A stretch of DNA of 59,289 bases from Kiritimatiellota bacterium (lineage in GTDB: Bacteria; Verrucomicrobiota; Kiritimatiellia; JAAZAB01), in the NCBI GenBank assembly GCA_026398415.1, contig JAPLSY010000025.1:1-59289 (forward strand), in the 5' to 3' direction. The notes beneath the pieces were generated by a model, which searched no databases, was not told the DNA's origin, and saw only the letters and a program-made list of their open reading frames with translations. Position numbers and translations under genes: made by a program. The first letter of the stretch is position 1. Each line of letters starts with the position of its first letter. This document shows positions 35,386 through 43,677 of the stretch, piece after piece.

Positions 35386-35928
35386 CTATCCCCCCGCCCC
35401 GAGATTTAATAACCGTTTCAAAAACAAGGTCAACCGGGCTATAGCCAATCCCTTGCGTGTCAACTGATACATTCCAGTTTGCCCATCCTGCCGGATATAG
35501 CCGCTTGCTTCCAGGCCGGGCAGGCGCCAGCCGAAAATCTTGTCGGTCCCATCGGCGCGATGAAACCGGCGAATGAAATGGTCCGTGTCCAGGCCATGAT
35601 CGCCTGTCCAGAGCATTTCAAGCAGGAGTGAAATAGAAAACCCGCAATTGAATCCGTAGAAAAAATCAATATAGCTGTGACAATTAAGGAGGAAAACAAG
35701 ATATCCCACGGTTATATCCAAACATGGTCTGTCAGATAGCCATGTGGCCGGCAGGATGAAGCAATCTGATGGAGTTAACGCAAACAGGATGAAATATATT
35801 GGCGAAAAAGCAAGCGCGGCGGAGAAAAAAAGCTTGGCATGTTGCCGAACGCGCAATCCGTGTGAAAGAATGATGGTCACCAGGACATAGATGACAAATA
35901 GAGCCAGGGATATAAGAAGTCCTTTCAT
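35386..35928 (-). CDS. Membrane protein with winged-helix-like C-terminus (paralog B)
   Basis: A 180-residue protein with four membrane helices (about 4-23, 33-52, 68-90 and 95-112) and a soluble C-terminal region (about 115-170): SLLLEMLWTGDHGLD, IFGWRLPGLEASGYIRQ, GMYQLTRKGLAIARL. That last segment matches the wing and third helix of many DNA-binding winged helices. It aligns with paralog A over the same region. No clear SD precedes the ATG at 35928. Both genes sit between GtrA and a methyltransferase in the glycan region. Function is unknown; DNA binding at the membrane is only one possibility. Confidence 0.7.
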   Translation of the reverse strand: MKGLLISLALFVIYVLVTIILSHGLRVRQHAKLFFSAALAFSPIYFILFALTPSDCFILPATWLSDRPCLDITVGYLVFLLNCHSYIDFFYGFNCGFSISLLLEMLWTGDHGLDTDHFIRRFHRADGTDKIFGWRLPGLEASGYIRQDGQTGMYQLTRKGLAIARLTLFLKRLLNLGAGG

Positions 35929-35971
35929 GGGGCTTTAACCTTGCGCGCAATACAACATAAAAAGATTAACA

Positions 35972-36000
35972 TTGTCGGGCATTATTTGCTTAGGTATCCT
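35972..36000 (+). promoter_or_regulatory. Possible promoter of the 36041 methyltransferase gene
   Basis: TTGTCG (35972-35977) and TATCCT (35995-36000) are separated by 17 bases, each with four matches to the sigma-70 consensus, in the divergent gap between 35928 and 36041. Modest evidence only. Confidence 0.3.
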
Positions 36001-36040
36001 TATACCGAATAGCGAAGTTATAGACAAGCGATTTTGAGTC

Positions 36041-36991
36041 ATGCACAATATAGCATCCAGTTCCCCTGATATTGACATTGAAGAGCATGCGTGTCCGCTA
36101 TGTGGCGGCGATCAAGCCGCAGTTGTTCAAGCGTCCATGCACGATGTTGAAGAAGGGGTGCCTGGTTCCTACACGATTGCGCGATGCAGTCGATGCAACC
36201 TGGTTTTTCTTTCCCGGCGGCCGGTTGAGTCGGCATTGCCCGAATGTTATGGTGATAACTATCATGTGTTGGCGGCATGGCGCCACGGAGGATTTTCGGG
36301 ATGGCTGTATAATCTGCGTTACCATTTCAGATATCGTAGCATTCGATCCTATCTTGCAAAAGATTCGATAAGGATTTTGGAAATTGGGTGCGGGGATGCC
36401 ATGTTGTTAATTGCCCTGGAGAAAGTCCTGGGTAATCGGTGCGAACTGGTCGGGCTTGATTACTCGATTGCCGGTGTCGCTTTACCGGCTGGTTCAAAAA
36501 TTAAATTACTCCAGGGGGATGTGCGAACGGCACCGATCGAGGGGACATTTGACATTATTTTACTGTATGATGTTCTTGAACACCTTGCGGATCCGGTCGG
36601 TAGTTTAGGTCATATTCGTTGCTATCTGAAAACAAATGGTGTTTTAATCGGACAGGTTCCGAATTGGAATTCACTCTGGCGCCGCGTGTTCTCGCGCTGG
36701 TGGTCGGGATTACAGGTGCCGCGGCATATGAGTTTTTTTACTGCGGCGACTCTGCGCAAAACACTGGAAAAGGCCGGGTTCGCCTCCGTTAGTTTTTGCC
36801 GTGTTTTCGACCCGGGCGATTTATCGGTTTCCGTCTGCAACTGGCTTGTCGATCGCTGCCATTGGCGAGGGAAACCGCGGCACCTGAAAATATATATCCC
36901 GTTGACTATGGCCGCGGCGCCAATCGTGGCGCTGCAAAATATATTTGGCGATTCGGGCGAAATCGTTTTTGAGGCGAAATTGCATTTGTAA
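36041..36991 (+). CDS. Zinc-ribbon class I methyltransferase
   Basis: A 316-residue protein. An N-terminal zinc-binding motif pair (CPLCGG at 18-23 and CSRCNLVFLSRRP near 49) is followed by a class I methyltransferase domain (about 100-260) with motif I ILEIGCGDAMLLIAL, the acidic GLDYS, and LLYDVLEHLADP. The C-terminus (about 275-300) is hydrophobic and may associate with the membrane. The layout is common in glycan loci, where such enzymes methylate sugar residues or lipid-linked intermediates. No strong SD. The next gene, 22 bp downstream, is a GT-C-like membrane protein, so the two are likely co-transcribed. Confidence 0.85.
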   Translation: MHNIASSSPDIDIEEHACPLCGGDQAAVVQASMHDVEEGVPGSYTIARCSRCNLVFLSRRPVESALPECYGDNYHVLAAWRHGGFSGWLYNLRYHFRYRSIRSYLAKDSIRILEIGCGDAMLLIALEKVLGNRCELVGLDYSIAGVALPAGSKIKLLQGDVRTAPIEGTFDIILLYDVLEHLADPVGSLGHIRCYLKTNGVLIGQVPNWNSLWRRVFSRWWSGLQVPRHMSFFTAATLRKTLEKAGFASVSFCRVFDPGDLSVSVCNWLVDRCHWRGKPRHLKIYIPLTMAAAPIVALQNIFGDSGEIVFEAKLHL

Positions 36992-37013
36992 ATAAATTTA
37001 AGCGGAAGCATCC

Positions 37014-39011
37014 ATGAAAAAGTATCGCTATATGATGTGGTTAAGTCTGGCGGGGCTGTGTTTGATGGCGGGTGGTATCCGGCTTAGTCATCTGGGGGTC
37101 ATGGATACACGCGCGGATGAAGTGTGGTTGTTAGAATATATCCAATCGGACGGGGGGCTCGTTAAATATTGGAACTTTTGTTGGGGTGATTTTAAAACCG
37201 GCCGGTCAATGGTGTTGCCGCGCATAACGGCCTGTGCGCTAGTCAAAGGATTCGGTTTGAAATCGAGTCGTTTCAACGTTCGGTTGTCATATGCCCTGAT
37301 GGGGATTTTTACGATTCCGGCTTTATTCCTGCTGGGGCTTCGGCTGGGAGATCGGCGGCTGGCTTGGATCCTGGCGTTTCTGGGAACAATCAATCCCTTT
37401 CTTGTCTTTTATTCACGCGAGGCACATATCTATGCCTTCCCCTTGTTATTCAATACCTTGGCGGCGGCCTTTGCCGTCGGTATCATTCAGGCTCTACGAC
37501 GGATGGAGCGTCCGCGTGTCTCAGACGTCGTCTGGCTGTGCGTCGCGTCCATCTTGGCCTGTCATTCCCATATGTCGTCCTGGCCGTTGGTCGGCTTGCT
37601 GTGGCTTCTGATATTCGGACTGCTCATCGTGCGCCGGACTGACGGCGTCGCGCGTTCCGCGGCCCGCGGGCTTGGCCTGGCTTTTGCCATCTGGATTTTA
37701 TCCATTTTGCCCTGGATATTCATATTTGTTTCCGCGCTGTTCACGGCCAAGGAATCGTTTTTACAAGGGGGCGGCCTAAGTGGTTTTATTGAACTATGGC
37801 GGTTGCCCTTTATGATGACCTGGGGCGGTGGTTGGCCGTTGGGCATTGTCACCATCGGACTATTATTAGCGGGCATAGTGGGGGGATTGATTAGCGCCCG
37901 TTGGCGCCCATTTATGTGCGTGTTAATCGGATTAGGCCTTATCCTTTTTGGCGCGCTTTCCGTCATGATGGGTATTGGCCGCGGCGCATTTGCCCCGCGT
38001 TATTTTACGCCGTTATGGTTGTTTTTTAATCTGACCTCAGGATTGGGCGTCCTGTTGTTGTCCGAGCGTATGGCCGGTGCGGTTCAACGCTCAGGCGGAA
38101 AGGCTGTCCGTGCCGAGCATGTTATGATCGGCATGTGCGCTACAGTCGCGCTTTGCATGCTGGCCCCGATTTATTGGATTTTGAGTCTGCCCGGCAACCC
38201 GATGCCATATTCGATGATTAACCGCTGGATGGACACAAACCTGCCGAAGGGCACGCTGGTCATTGTGGACCGCTGGTTGGAGCCTTGGAACGAGATGAAA
38301 TATCATGCGCCGACCAATGTCTATGCCACCTTCACGATTCCCAGCGAGCCCAGGGATGTTTTTTTGAAGTATAACTGGCCGCAAACGGTTAAGGATTTCT
38401 TTCGTAAATATCCGGATTCGGCGTACTTGGAAATGACCAAAACGGGCCCAGTCATTGGCCAACCCTGGGACTGGCTGCGCCGGCATTTTGGTCATCATGT
38501 TGCGTTTACCAACACGCAGGCAATTTTATTGCGCCAAACTGTGTTGGCGCCGGATATTTATTACGATACGACTACAAACAGGATTATTGTGGAACTTTTT
38601 TACAATACGCGGGAAGATGCTGTGGAACAGGCCCGTTCCGCCGGCCAGGAGACCCTGGTGTGTTATGGACCGGGGTGGGGCTATGTCAAACTTTGGCAGC
38701 AGTTCCGGGATTTCCGTGACTGGCGGATTCTGGAGGAAAAGGCTACGCTGGATGTATATAATTTCACGCCGCAAACCAATGCCGTCACGCTTCTCATTCG
38801 TGGCATGGCCGCCAATGGAGGCAAGCGCGTGCGCTTCGGCATGCTCGGTCAGGCGGATTTCCAGAACCTGCAGTTGGCCGAGTGGCGCATTGAACGCGTC
38901 CCGCTAAAGCCCGGCTTGAACGCGTTTATCCTGAGCGACGGGCTCTGGTCGGCGGCTAAAATTCCCTTGCTGGTGGATCAGGTGGAGGTTCTGGCGGAAA
39001 AGGGACCGTAG
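37014..39011 (+). CDS. GT39/ArnT-like membrane glycosyltransferase
   Basis: A 665-residue protein with about eleven membrane helices in its first 400 residues and a soluble periplasmic C-terminal region (about 405-665). The N-terminal loop motif DTRADEVWLLEYI carries the Asp/Glu typical of GT-C enzymes that use polyprenyl-phosphate sugars. The HSHMSSWPLVGLLWLL segment is also family-like. It likely transfers a sugar to a lipid or protein at the outer face of the inner membrane. The stop codon TAG (39009-39011) is the first three bases of a TAGACTG heptamer island, so the end of the protein may have been set by the repeat. Confidence 0.82.
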   Translation: MKKYRYMMWLSLAGLCLMAGGIRLSHLGVMDTRADEVWLLEYIQSDGGLVKYWNFCWGDFKTGRSMVLPRITACALVKGFGLKSSRFNVRLSYALMGIFTIPALFLLGLRLGDRRLAWILAFLGTINPFLVFYSREAHIYAFPLLFNTLAAAFAVGIIQALRRMERPRVSDVVWLCVASILACHSHMSSWPLVGLLWLLIFGLLIVRRTDGVARSAARGLGLAFAIWILSILPWIFIFVSALFTAKESFLQGGGLSGFIELWRLPFMMTWGGGWPLGIVTIGLLLAGIVGGLISARWRPFMCVLIGLGLILFGALSVMMGIGRGAFAPRYFTPLWLFFNLTSGLGVLLLSERMAGAVQRSGGKAVRAEHVMIGMCATVALCMLAPIYWILSLPGNPMPYSMINRWMDTNLPKGTLVIVDRWLEPWNEMKYHAPTNVYATFTIPSEPRDVFLKYNWPQTVKDFFRKYPDSAYLEMTKTGPVIGQPWDWLRRHFGHHVAFTNTQAILLRQTVLAPDIYYDTTTNRIIVELFYNTREDAVEQARSAGQETLVCYGPGWGYVKLWQQFRDFRDWRILEEKATLDVYNFTPQTNAVTLLIRGMAANGGKRVRFGMLGQADFQNLQLAEWRIERVPLKPGLNAFILSDGLWSAAKIPLLVDQVEVLAEKGP

Positions 39012-39036
39012 ACTGTGGGCTGTAGGCCGTGGGCTG
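39002..39036. repeat. Heptamer island, TAGACTG family, overlapping a stop codon
   Basis: Five 7-bp words in phase: GGGACCG, TAGACTG, TGGGCTG, TAGGCCG, TGGGCTG. The TAG of the second word is the stop codon of the GT39-like gene. The same words and a following GATGTGAAGA stretch recur at 45394-45438. Confidence 0.9.
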
Positions 39037-39060
39037 ATGTGAAGATGGTGGGACGACGGA

Positions 39061-39151
39061 CCCTCCTGCGCCAGAGCGCTACGCAGGGAAAGCGCCAGAT
39101 GACGGTGTGCTCGCAGAAGTTTACCCGCCTACGGCGACGCCGAAAGCGGGA
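39061..39151. repeat. Two GC-rich palindromes before the sensor kinase gene
   Basis: CCTGCG...CGCAGG arms around GCCAGAGCGCTA, and then an inverted repeat with CCGCCTACGGCG and CGCCGAAAGCGG. They resemble REP-type palindromes and similar hairpins near 42445, 49791, 49882 and 58950. The open frame of the kinase runs through them, but the real start lies downstream at 39191. Confidence 0.6.
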
Positions 39152-39190
39152 CGTCAGACCGGAGAAAAAGTACGACGAAGGATCAAGCCG

Positions 39191-41938
39191 ATGAGCACCG
39201 CCCGTATTCTTATTGCTGCCCGTGATCCGGCCTTGGTGGCTAAACTGCAGGCCCTGCTGAAAATTCTGGATTATACCACTGCCGGGGTCGCGGCCAGCGC
39301 CAGTGACGCAAGGCGCTTGGCGGAAAGTCTCAAACCCGATCTGATGCTGATCGATGTGCGGCTGGAGGAGGCATGGCAAGGCATTCAGACGGCAGACGCC
39401 ATCCATAAGCAGTGGCAGATCCCCATCATTTTCCTGATAGATTCGGCGGATATCGAAGCTTTGCAGAAAGCCAAGGTCATTGAGCCCGTCGGGTTCATTC
39501 GTACACCGCTGGACGACAACGAGGTGCTGGCGACCGTCAAGTTGGCGTTAGACAAGCAATGGATTGAGCGTCAGTTACAGGAAAGCGAGCAGAAATACCG
39601 GTCCATGATGGAGGCCATGAGCGACCTGGTTTATATCTGCTCCCCGGATTACCGTATTGAATATATGAACCCGGCCATGATCCGCAAGGTGGGCCGGGAT
39701 GCCGTGGGTGAGCCATGCCATCGTGTATTCTTTGAGCTCATGCAGGTTTGCCCCTGGTGTGTGATGCAGCAAGTCCAGCACGGACAAAGCGTTCACCACG
39801 AGATTACCAACCCGCGCGATGGCCGCATCTATCGCGCGGCCAGCATGCCGATCACCCATGCCGACAACACCGTGTCCAAAATGGCCATTCTCACGGATAT
39901 CACGGAGCGTCGGCAGGCTGAATTGGCCCTCAAGGAAAGCGAGGTTCGCTATCGCCGCCTCGTAGAGTCGGCGACCGATTACATTTATACCGTCAAGGTG
40001 GAAAACGGGCGGGTCGTGTCCACGTCGCATGGGCCGGCGTGTGTAGCGGTTACGGGATATACTTCGGCGGAATACGACGCCGATCCCAATCTCTGGTTCA
40101 AAATGGTTTGTGAAGATGACCGCAAATTGGTATTGCATCAGGCAGAGCAATTGTTGAAAGGCGAGACGATCCAGCCACTGGAACACCGGATCACTCACAA
40201 GAACGGGAAGATCCGTTGGCTTCGGAATACCCCTGTCCCGCATCAGGATGGCGCCGGGCGCCTGGTGTCGTACGACGGCCTGGTAACCGACATCACCGAC
40301 CGCAAATTAGCCGAATTGCAGATCAAGGAGCATGCCCGCAAGTTGGAGATTGTGAACAAGGTCATTGTGGCGGTCAACCGGGCAACGGATTTGACCACTC
40401 TGCTCGATGAAGTGTTAAACGCATCATTGAACTTGGTGCAATTCAAAGGGGCCGGGATTTATATCGTGGATGCCCAAAGCGCAACGGCAACACTGGTTTC
40501 TGTCCAGGGATTGCCGACCGATTATGTGCGCAGTCTGAAGCGATTGCATCTGAACGAACCGCAATATCAGGCTCTTTATGTGCAGGGGCAGGGGGCGTTC
40601 ACAGATGATTATACCCGTGTGGCCCCGGAGTGGGCCCGTAAATGGAATATTCGGTCCATGGCCTGTATTCCCCTGACGGCCAAGGATACAGTGGTTGGTG
40701 CCCTGATTCTGGTACATGATGCACCCCACGCGTTTTCCAGTGAAGAGCAAGATTTGCTGGTGGTGGTTGGCCGGCAAATCGGCACGGCGATTGATAAAAT
40801 GCGCTCAGAACTGGCCTTGCGCGAAAGCGAAGACAGGTACCGAACCATCTCGGAGCAATCACTTGTTGGAATCCATATGATCAAGGATGGCAAACTCGTA
40901 TTTATCAACGATGGTTGGACAAAGATCACCGGCTATACCCGCGATGATATCAATGCCTGGGGGTTTGAAGAATTCGGACGAATTGTCGAGCCGGTTGACC
41001 GCGCTTTCTTTCTGGATCAGATTCGCAAAAAACAGCTTGGTCTGACAGACGGTATTGTGCCGGTCCATGATTTTCGGTTCCTTTCTAAAACGGGGGAAAC
41101 CAAGTGGGTGCTACTGCATTCCCGATCTGTGCAGTTTGCCGACGGCCACGCCGTGGTCGGGGTGGTCATTGATATCACGGATCGTAAAATGGCCGTACAG
41201 GCTTTGGAAGCCGCCAATCGGCAGTTGCGCTCACGGGAACAAGAGCTGATCAGCGCAAACCGGGACAAGGAAGTGTTGCTCAAGGAAATCCATCACCGTG
41301 TGAAAAACAACCTGCAGGTCATTTCCAGTCTGTTAAAGCTGCAACTGGGTCATGTCCAGGACCGGCAGGCCGCCGCTGTGATCCGGGAGTGCCAGAACCG
41401 GATCAGATCCATCGCCATCGTGCACGAAAAACTATATCAGTCCCAGAGCCTGGCCGAGGTGGATATCGGGAATTATATTCAGAGCTTGATCAGCCACCTG
41501 TTCCGGATGTTTCTGGTGGATCCCGGTTCAGTGACCATGGATGTTGCCGTGGACAACGTTGCCCTGCACATTGACCAGGCGATTCCGTGCAGTCTGATCA
41601 TCAACGAACTGGTGTCCAATTCCCTGAAATATGCCTTTCCGGATAACCGGCGGGGCGCGATTCGTATCCGACTCCAGGCTGCCGCGAATGACCTGTATCG
41701 GCTGGAGGTCGGCGACAACGGCGTGGGCTTCCCGCCCAAAGTGGATTTCCGAAACACCGCATCGCTGGGTTTGCAACTGGTGATGACCTTTGTGGAACAA
41801 TTAGGCGGATCGATCGAACGAATCCCCTGTTCCGGAACCATGTTCGTGGTGACGTTTCCGGCGGGGAAAAAGGCGGTAGCCGAGCGCGCCCACGGAGAGT
41901 CGAACTCCGCTTCCCAGGATGAAAACCTGGTGTCCTGA
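39191..41938 (+). CDS. Hybrid receiver-PAS-GAF sensor histidine kinase (HisKA_2)
   Basis: A 915-residue soluble sensor kinase. It has an N-terminal receiver domain (about 1-125) with the likely phosphoacceptor Asp in LMLIDVRL, residue 55, then two PAS domains (about 135-265 and 270-395), a GAF domain (about 410-555), and a third PAS (about 565-690). The kinase core has the HisKA_2 phosphoacceptor EIHHRVKNN and a HATPase domain (NELVSNSLKYAFP, DNGVGFPP). No membrane helices are seen, so it senses cytoplasmic signals. SD GAAGGA precedes the ATG at 39191. Its final 18 codons overlap tRNA-Glu on the other strand. Partner regulator is unknown. Confidence 0.92.
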   Translation: MSTARILIAARDPALVAKLQALLKILDYTTAGVAASASDARRLAESLKPDLMLIDVRLEEAWQGIQTADAIHKQWQIPIIFLIDSADIEALQKAKVIEPVGFIRTPLDDNEVLATVKLALDKQWIERQLQESEQKYRSMMEAMSDLVYICSPDYRIEYMNPAMIRKVGRDAVGEPCHRVFFELMQVCPWCVMQQVQHGQSVHHEITNPRDGRIYRAASMPITHADNTVSKMAILTDITERRQAELALKESEVRYRRLVESATDYIYTVKVENGRVVSTSHGPACVAVTGYTSAEYDADPNLWFKMVCEDDRKLVLHQAEQLLKGETIQPLEHRITHKNGKIRWLRNTPVPHQDGAGRLVSYDGLVTDITDRKLAELQIKEHARKLEIVNKVIVAVNRATDLTTLLDEVLNASLNLVQFKGAGIYIVDAQSATATLVSVQGLPTDYVRSLKRLHLNEPQYQALYVQGQGAFTDDYTRVAPEWARKWNIRSMACIPLTAKDTVVGALILVHDAPHAFSSEEQDLLVVVGRQIGTAIDKMRSELALRESEDRYRTISEQSLVGIHMIKDGKLVFINDGWTKITGYTRDDINAWGFEEFGRIVEPVDRAFFLDQIRKKQLGLTDGIVPVHDFRFLSKTGETKWVLLHSRSVQFADGHAVVGVVIDITDRKMAVQALEAANRQLRSREQELISANRDKEVLLKEIHHRVKNNLQVISSLLKLQLGHVQDRQAAAVIRECQNRIRSIAIVHEKLYQSQSLAEVDIGNYIQSLISHLFRMFLVDPGSVTMDVAVDNVALHIDQAIPCSLIINELVSNSLKYAFPDNRRGAIRIRLQAAANDLYRLEVGDNGVGFPPKVDFRNTASLGLQLVMTFVEQLGGSIERIPCSGTMFVVTFPAGKKAVAERAHGESNSASQDENLVS

Positions 41939-41956
41939 CCGATAGACGATGGGCGC
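41885..41956 (-). tRNA. tRNA-Glu(TTC)
   Basis: A complete cloverleaf on the minus strand: acceptor GCGCCCA/TGGGCGC, anticodon stem CCAGG/CCTGG around loop TTTTCAT (anticodon TTC), T-arm CGGAG/CTCCG with loop TTCGACT, discriminator G. The CCA is not encoded. Its 5' half and most of its body are antisense to the last 18 codons and the stop of the sensor kinase gene. Confidence 0.96.
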
Positions 41957-42197
41957 CGGTGAAAACCGCTAAACCATAACAGAAGTTCCCGCCTGTGCAA
42001 TCCCAAAATCCGGTAACTTTTGTGCTTGAGTAGCGCCGTGAACTTGCCCATAGTAACGGTGTTTCCCAATTTCCGAAAAAGTGTGAAGCACCCCGCGGCA
42101 AGTCACAGGGCTTCCTGGCGAAGAAGGGTGAAATTCACATCGGGTGGTGGGATGAAAAACGAACCATGTATTAACGGGCATGCTCAGGGAGTTCATT
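41957..42197. other. Gap between tRNA-Glu and rpmB
   Basis: No gene I can support lies here beyond the possible tRNA-Glu promoter. The 64-residue open frame 42020-42214 has no recognisable features. The SD of rpmB (GGGAG) lies at the right end. Confidence 0.5.
41973..42000 (-). promoter_or_regulatory. Possible promoter of tRNA-Glu
   Basis: On the minus strand TTGCAC (42000-41995) and TATGGT (41978-41973) are 16 bases apart and about 17 bp before the tRNA 5' end. The match is only fair. Confidence 0.4.
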
Positions 42198-42476
42198 ATG
42201 GCACGCGTTTGTGATATCTGTGGCAAGGGCGTACGCAAGGGCAACATTATTACCCGGCGCGGAATGCCGAAGTCCAGTGGCGGCATCGGCCTGCACACGA
42301 CCGGTATTACCCGCCGACGTTTTTTACCCAATCTCCAGAAAATCCGGATAATGGAGAATGGGGGAATTGCCATTCGTAAAGTTTGTACCGCCTGCATCAA
42401 GTCCGGCAAAATAGCCAAGGCCGGGAAGCGCGTAAGAGCGCCAGGCTCCGCCGGAGCGCTCCGCCCAGGCGAGTAA
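42198..42476 (+). CDS. rpmB: 50S ribosomal protein L28
   Basis: A 92-residue L28 with the typical N-terminus MARVCDICGKG, THTxGITRRRFLPNLQKI-like core (HTTGITRRRFLPNLQKI) and RKVCTACIKSGK. The two CxxC pairs (CDIC and CTAC) mark the zinc-binding C+ form. It is part of the large ribosomal subunit. Start at 42198 has GGGAG upstream; 42180 is a possible but less likely start. The protein is longer than the usual 63-78 residues. The extra C-terminal tail (RVRAPGSAGALRPGE) is encoded by a GC-rich palindrome at 42438-42470, so the reading frame seems to have run into an intergenic repeat. Confidence 0.95.
   Translation: MARVCDICGKGVRKGNIITRRGMPKSSGGIGLHTTGITRRRFLPNLQKIRIMENGGIAIRKVCTACIKSGKIAKAGKRVRAPGSAGALRPGE
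42445..42457. repeat. Palindrome within the rpmB 3' end
   Basis: GCTCC, GCC loop, GGAGC. It lies in a longer GC-rich imperfect palindrome reaching 42470 and encodes the unusual L28 tail. It may also fold in the transcript. Confidence 0.6.
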
Positions 42477-42500
42477 AGTGTAGAGCGTTGAGCGCCGCTG

Positions 42501-42542
42501 GACGACAGACGACGGACGGAGGGCAAGCGACAGACGGACGGA
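42501..42542. repeat. Heptamer island, GACGACA family
   Basis: Six words in phase (for example GACGACA, GACGACG, GACAGAC), the reverse-strand counterpart of GTCGTCT. It follows rpmB. A second island of another family starts 28 bp later. Confidence 0.85.
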
Positions 42543-42570
42543 TGATCCCTGCATATCTAATCCAATATAA

Positions 42571-42612
42571 GACTACAGTCCACAGCCTACAGCCCACAGC
42601 CTTCTAGTCTGC
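42571..42612. repeat. Heptamer island, TAGACTG family (reverse)
   Basis: Words such as GACTACA, GTCCACA, GCCTACA and GCCCACA, the reverse strand of TAGGCTG-type words. It ends four bases before the ATG of the permease gene, in place of an SD. Confidence 0.85.
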
Positions 42613-42616
42613 AGTT

Positions 42617-43648
42617 ATGTGGCCACAAATCATCTGGGTTTTACTATTAGCCATCTGGGGCACTCTGTGCGAGATGGCGCCCTACCTGCTGTCCGGGTTC
42701 CTGGTGGCAGGCCTGCTCTCGGTGTTCATCAGTCCGGAAATAGTGGAACGGCATCTGGGCGGGCGAGGGATGTGGCCGGTCGTTAAAGCGTCGCTCCTGG
42801 GCGTACCCCTGCCGCTGTGCTCCTGTGGTGTAATTCCTGTGGCCGCTTCCCTGCGCCGGCATGGGGCCAGTCGCGGCGCCACGACGGCTTTCCTTTTGTC
42901 AACACCGCAGACGGGGGTTGACAGCATTGTGGTCACCTACAGTCTCATGGGCGGATTGTTCGCGCTCATTCGGCCAGTGGTCGCCTTTATTACGGGACTG
43001 GTGGGAGGCTGGCTTGTGGATGCCCTGGCTGGCCAGGATGGTGGTAATGATCCGGGCGCGAAACCGCCGGCCCCCTGTGCGGGTGAATGTTGTGCGCCGT
43101 CGACGCGCCGGCAAAACCGTTTGACTCGGGCTCTGTGCTACGGGTTTGTGACTTTACCCCGGGATATCGGCAAGGCGCTTATGGTGGGGTTGATCATTTC
43201 CGGGGTCATTGCCGCGTTCGTGCCGGACGATTTTTTTGCCGGCGTATTCGGAAGGGGGATTGTCGGCATGCTGATCATGATGGCTGTCGGTATTCCGTTG
43301 TATGTGTGCGCGACCGGCTCGGTACCGGTGGCCGCTGCGCTCATGATGAAAGGCGTTTCGCCGGGCACGGCGCTGGTTTTCCTGATGACCGGTCCGGCCA
43401 CCAATGCGGCGACGCTGGCCATCATTTGGAACGTGTTGGGGAAGAAAACGGCCGTAATTTATCTCCTGACGTTGGCCGTGTGCGCGCTGACGAGCGGTTT
43501 GCTGTTGGATTATTTTTTTCAGGTAGCCGGTCTGCCCATGCATCATCACGATGGGCATACCATGCTCCCCGCGCTTGTTAACAATGCCAGCGGTGTGATC
43601 CTCCTGGCGGTGCTTGCCTGGGCGTGCTTCAGAAGAAATGCAAAATAG
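42617..43648 (+). CDS. Permease of the SO_0444 / DUF318 (ArsP-like) type
   Basis: A 343-residue membrane permease with about eight helices in two repeats. The diagnostic motifs are GVPLPLCSCGVIPVAASLRRHG near residue 62 and VGIPLYVCATGSVPVAAALM near 228. A Cys-rich cytosolic loop (PAPCAGECCAPS) joins the halves. Relatives are linked to copper/zinc efflux or to organoarsenical transport, and the paired Cys residues suggest metal or metalloid handling. A Cys/His-rich segment (LPMHHHDGH) lies late in the protein. No SD is visible because a heptamer island abuts the start. The next gene starts 30 bp downstream. Confidence 0.85.
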   Translation: MWPQIIWVLLLAIWGTLCEMAPYLLSGFLVAGLLSVFISPEIVERHLGGRGMWPVVKASLLGVPLPLCSCGVIPVAASLRRHGASRGATTAFLLSTPQTGVDSIVVTYSLMGGLFALIRPVVAFITGLVGGWLVDALAGQDGGNDPGAKPPAPCAGECCAPSTRRQNRLTRALCYGFVTLPRDIGKALMVGLIISGVIAAFVPDDFFAGVFGRGIVGMLIMMAVGIPLYVCATGSVPVAAALMMKGVSPGTALVFLMTGPATNAATLAIIWNVLGKKTAVIYLLTLAVCALTSGLLLDYFFQVAGLPMHHHDGHTMLPALVNNASGVILLAVLAWACFRRNAK

Positions 43649-43677
43649 TAACTGTTCGGGTACCTGTAAGGTAAGCC

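Noticed and set aside
42020..42214. 64-residue frame before rpmB
   Set aside because: No SD, no domain, overlaps the rpmB start.
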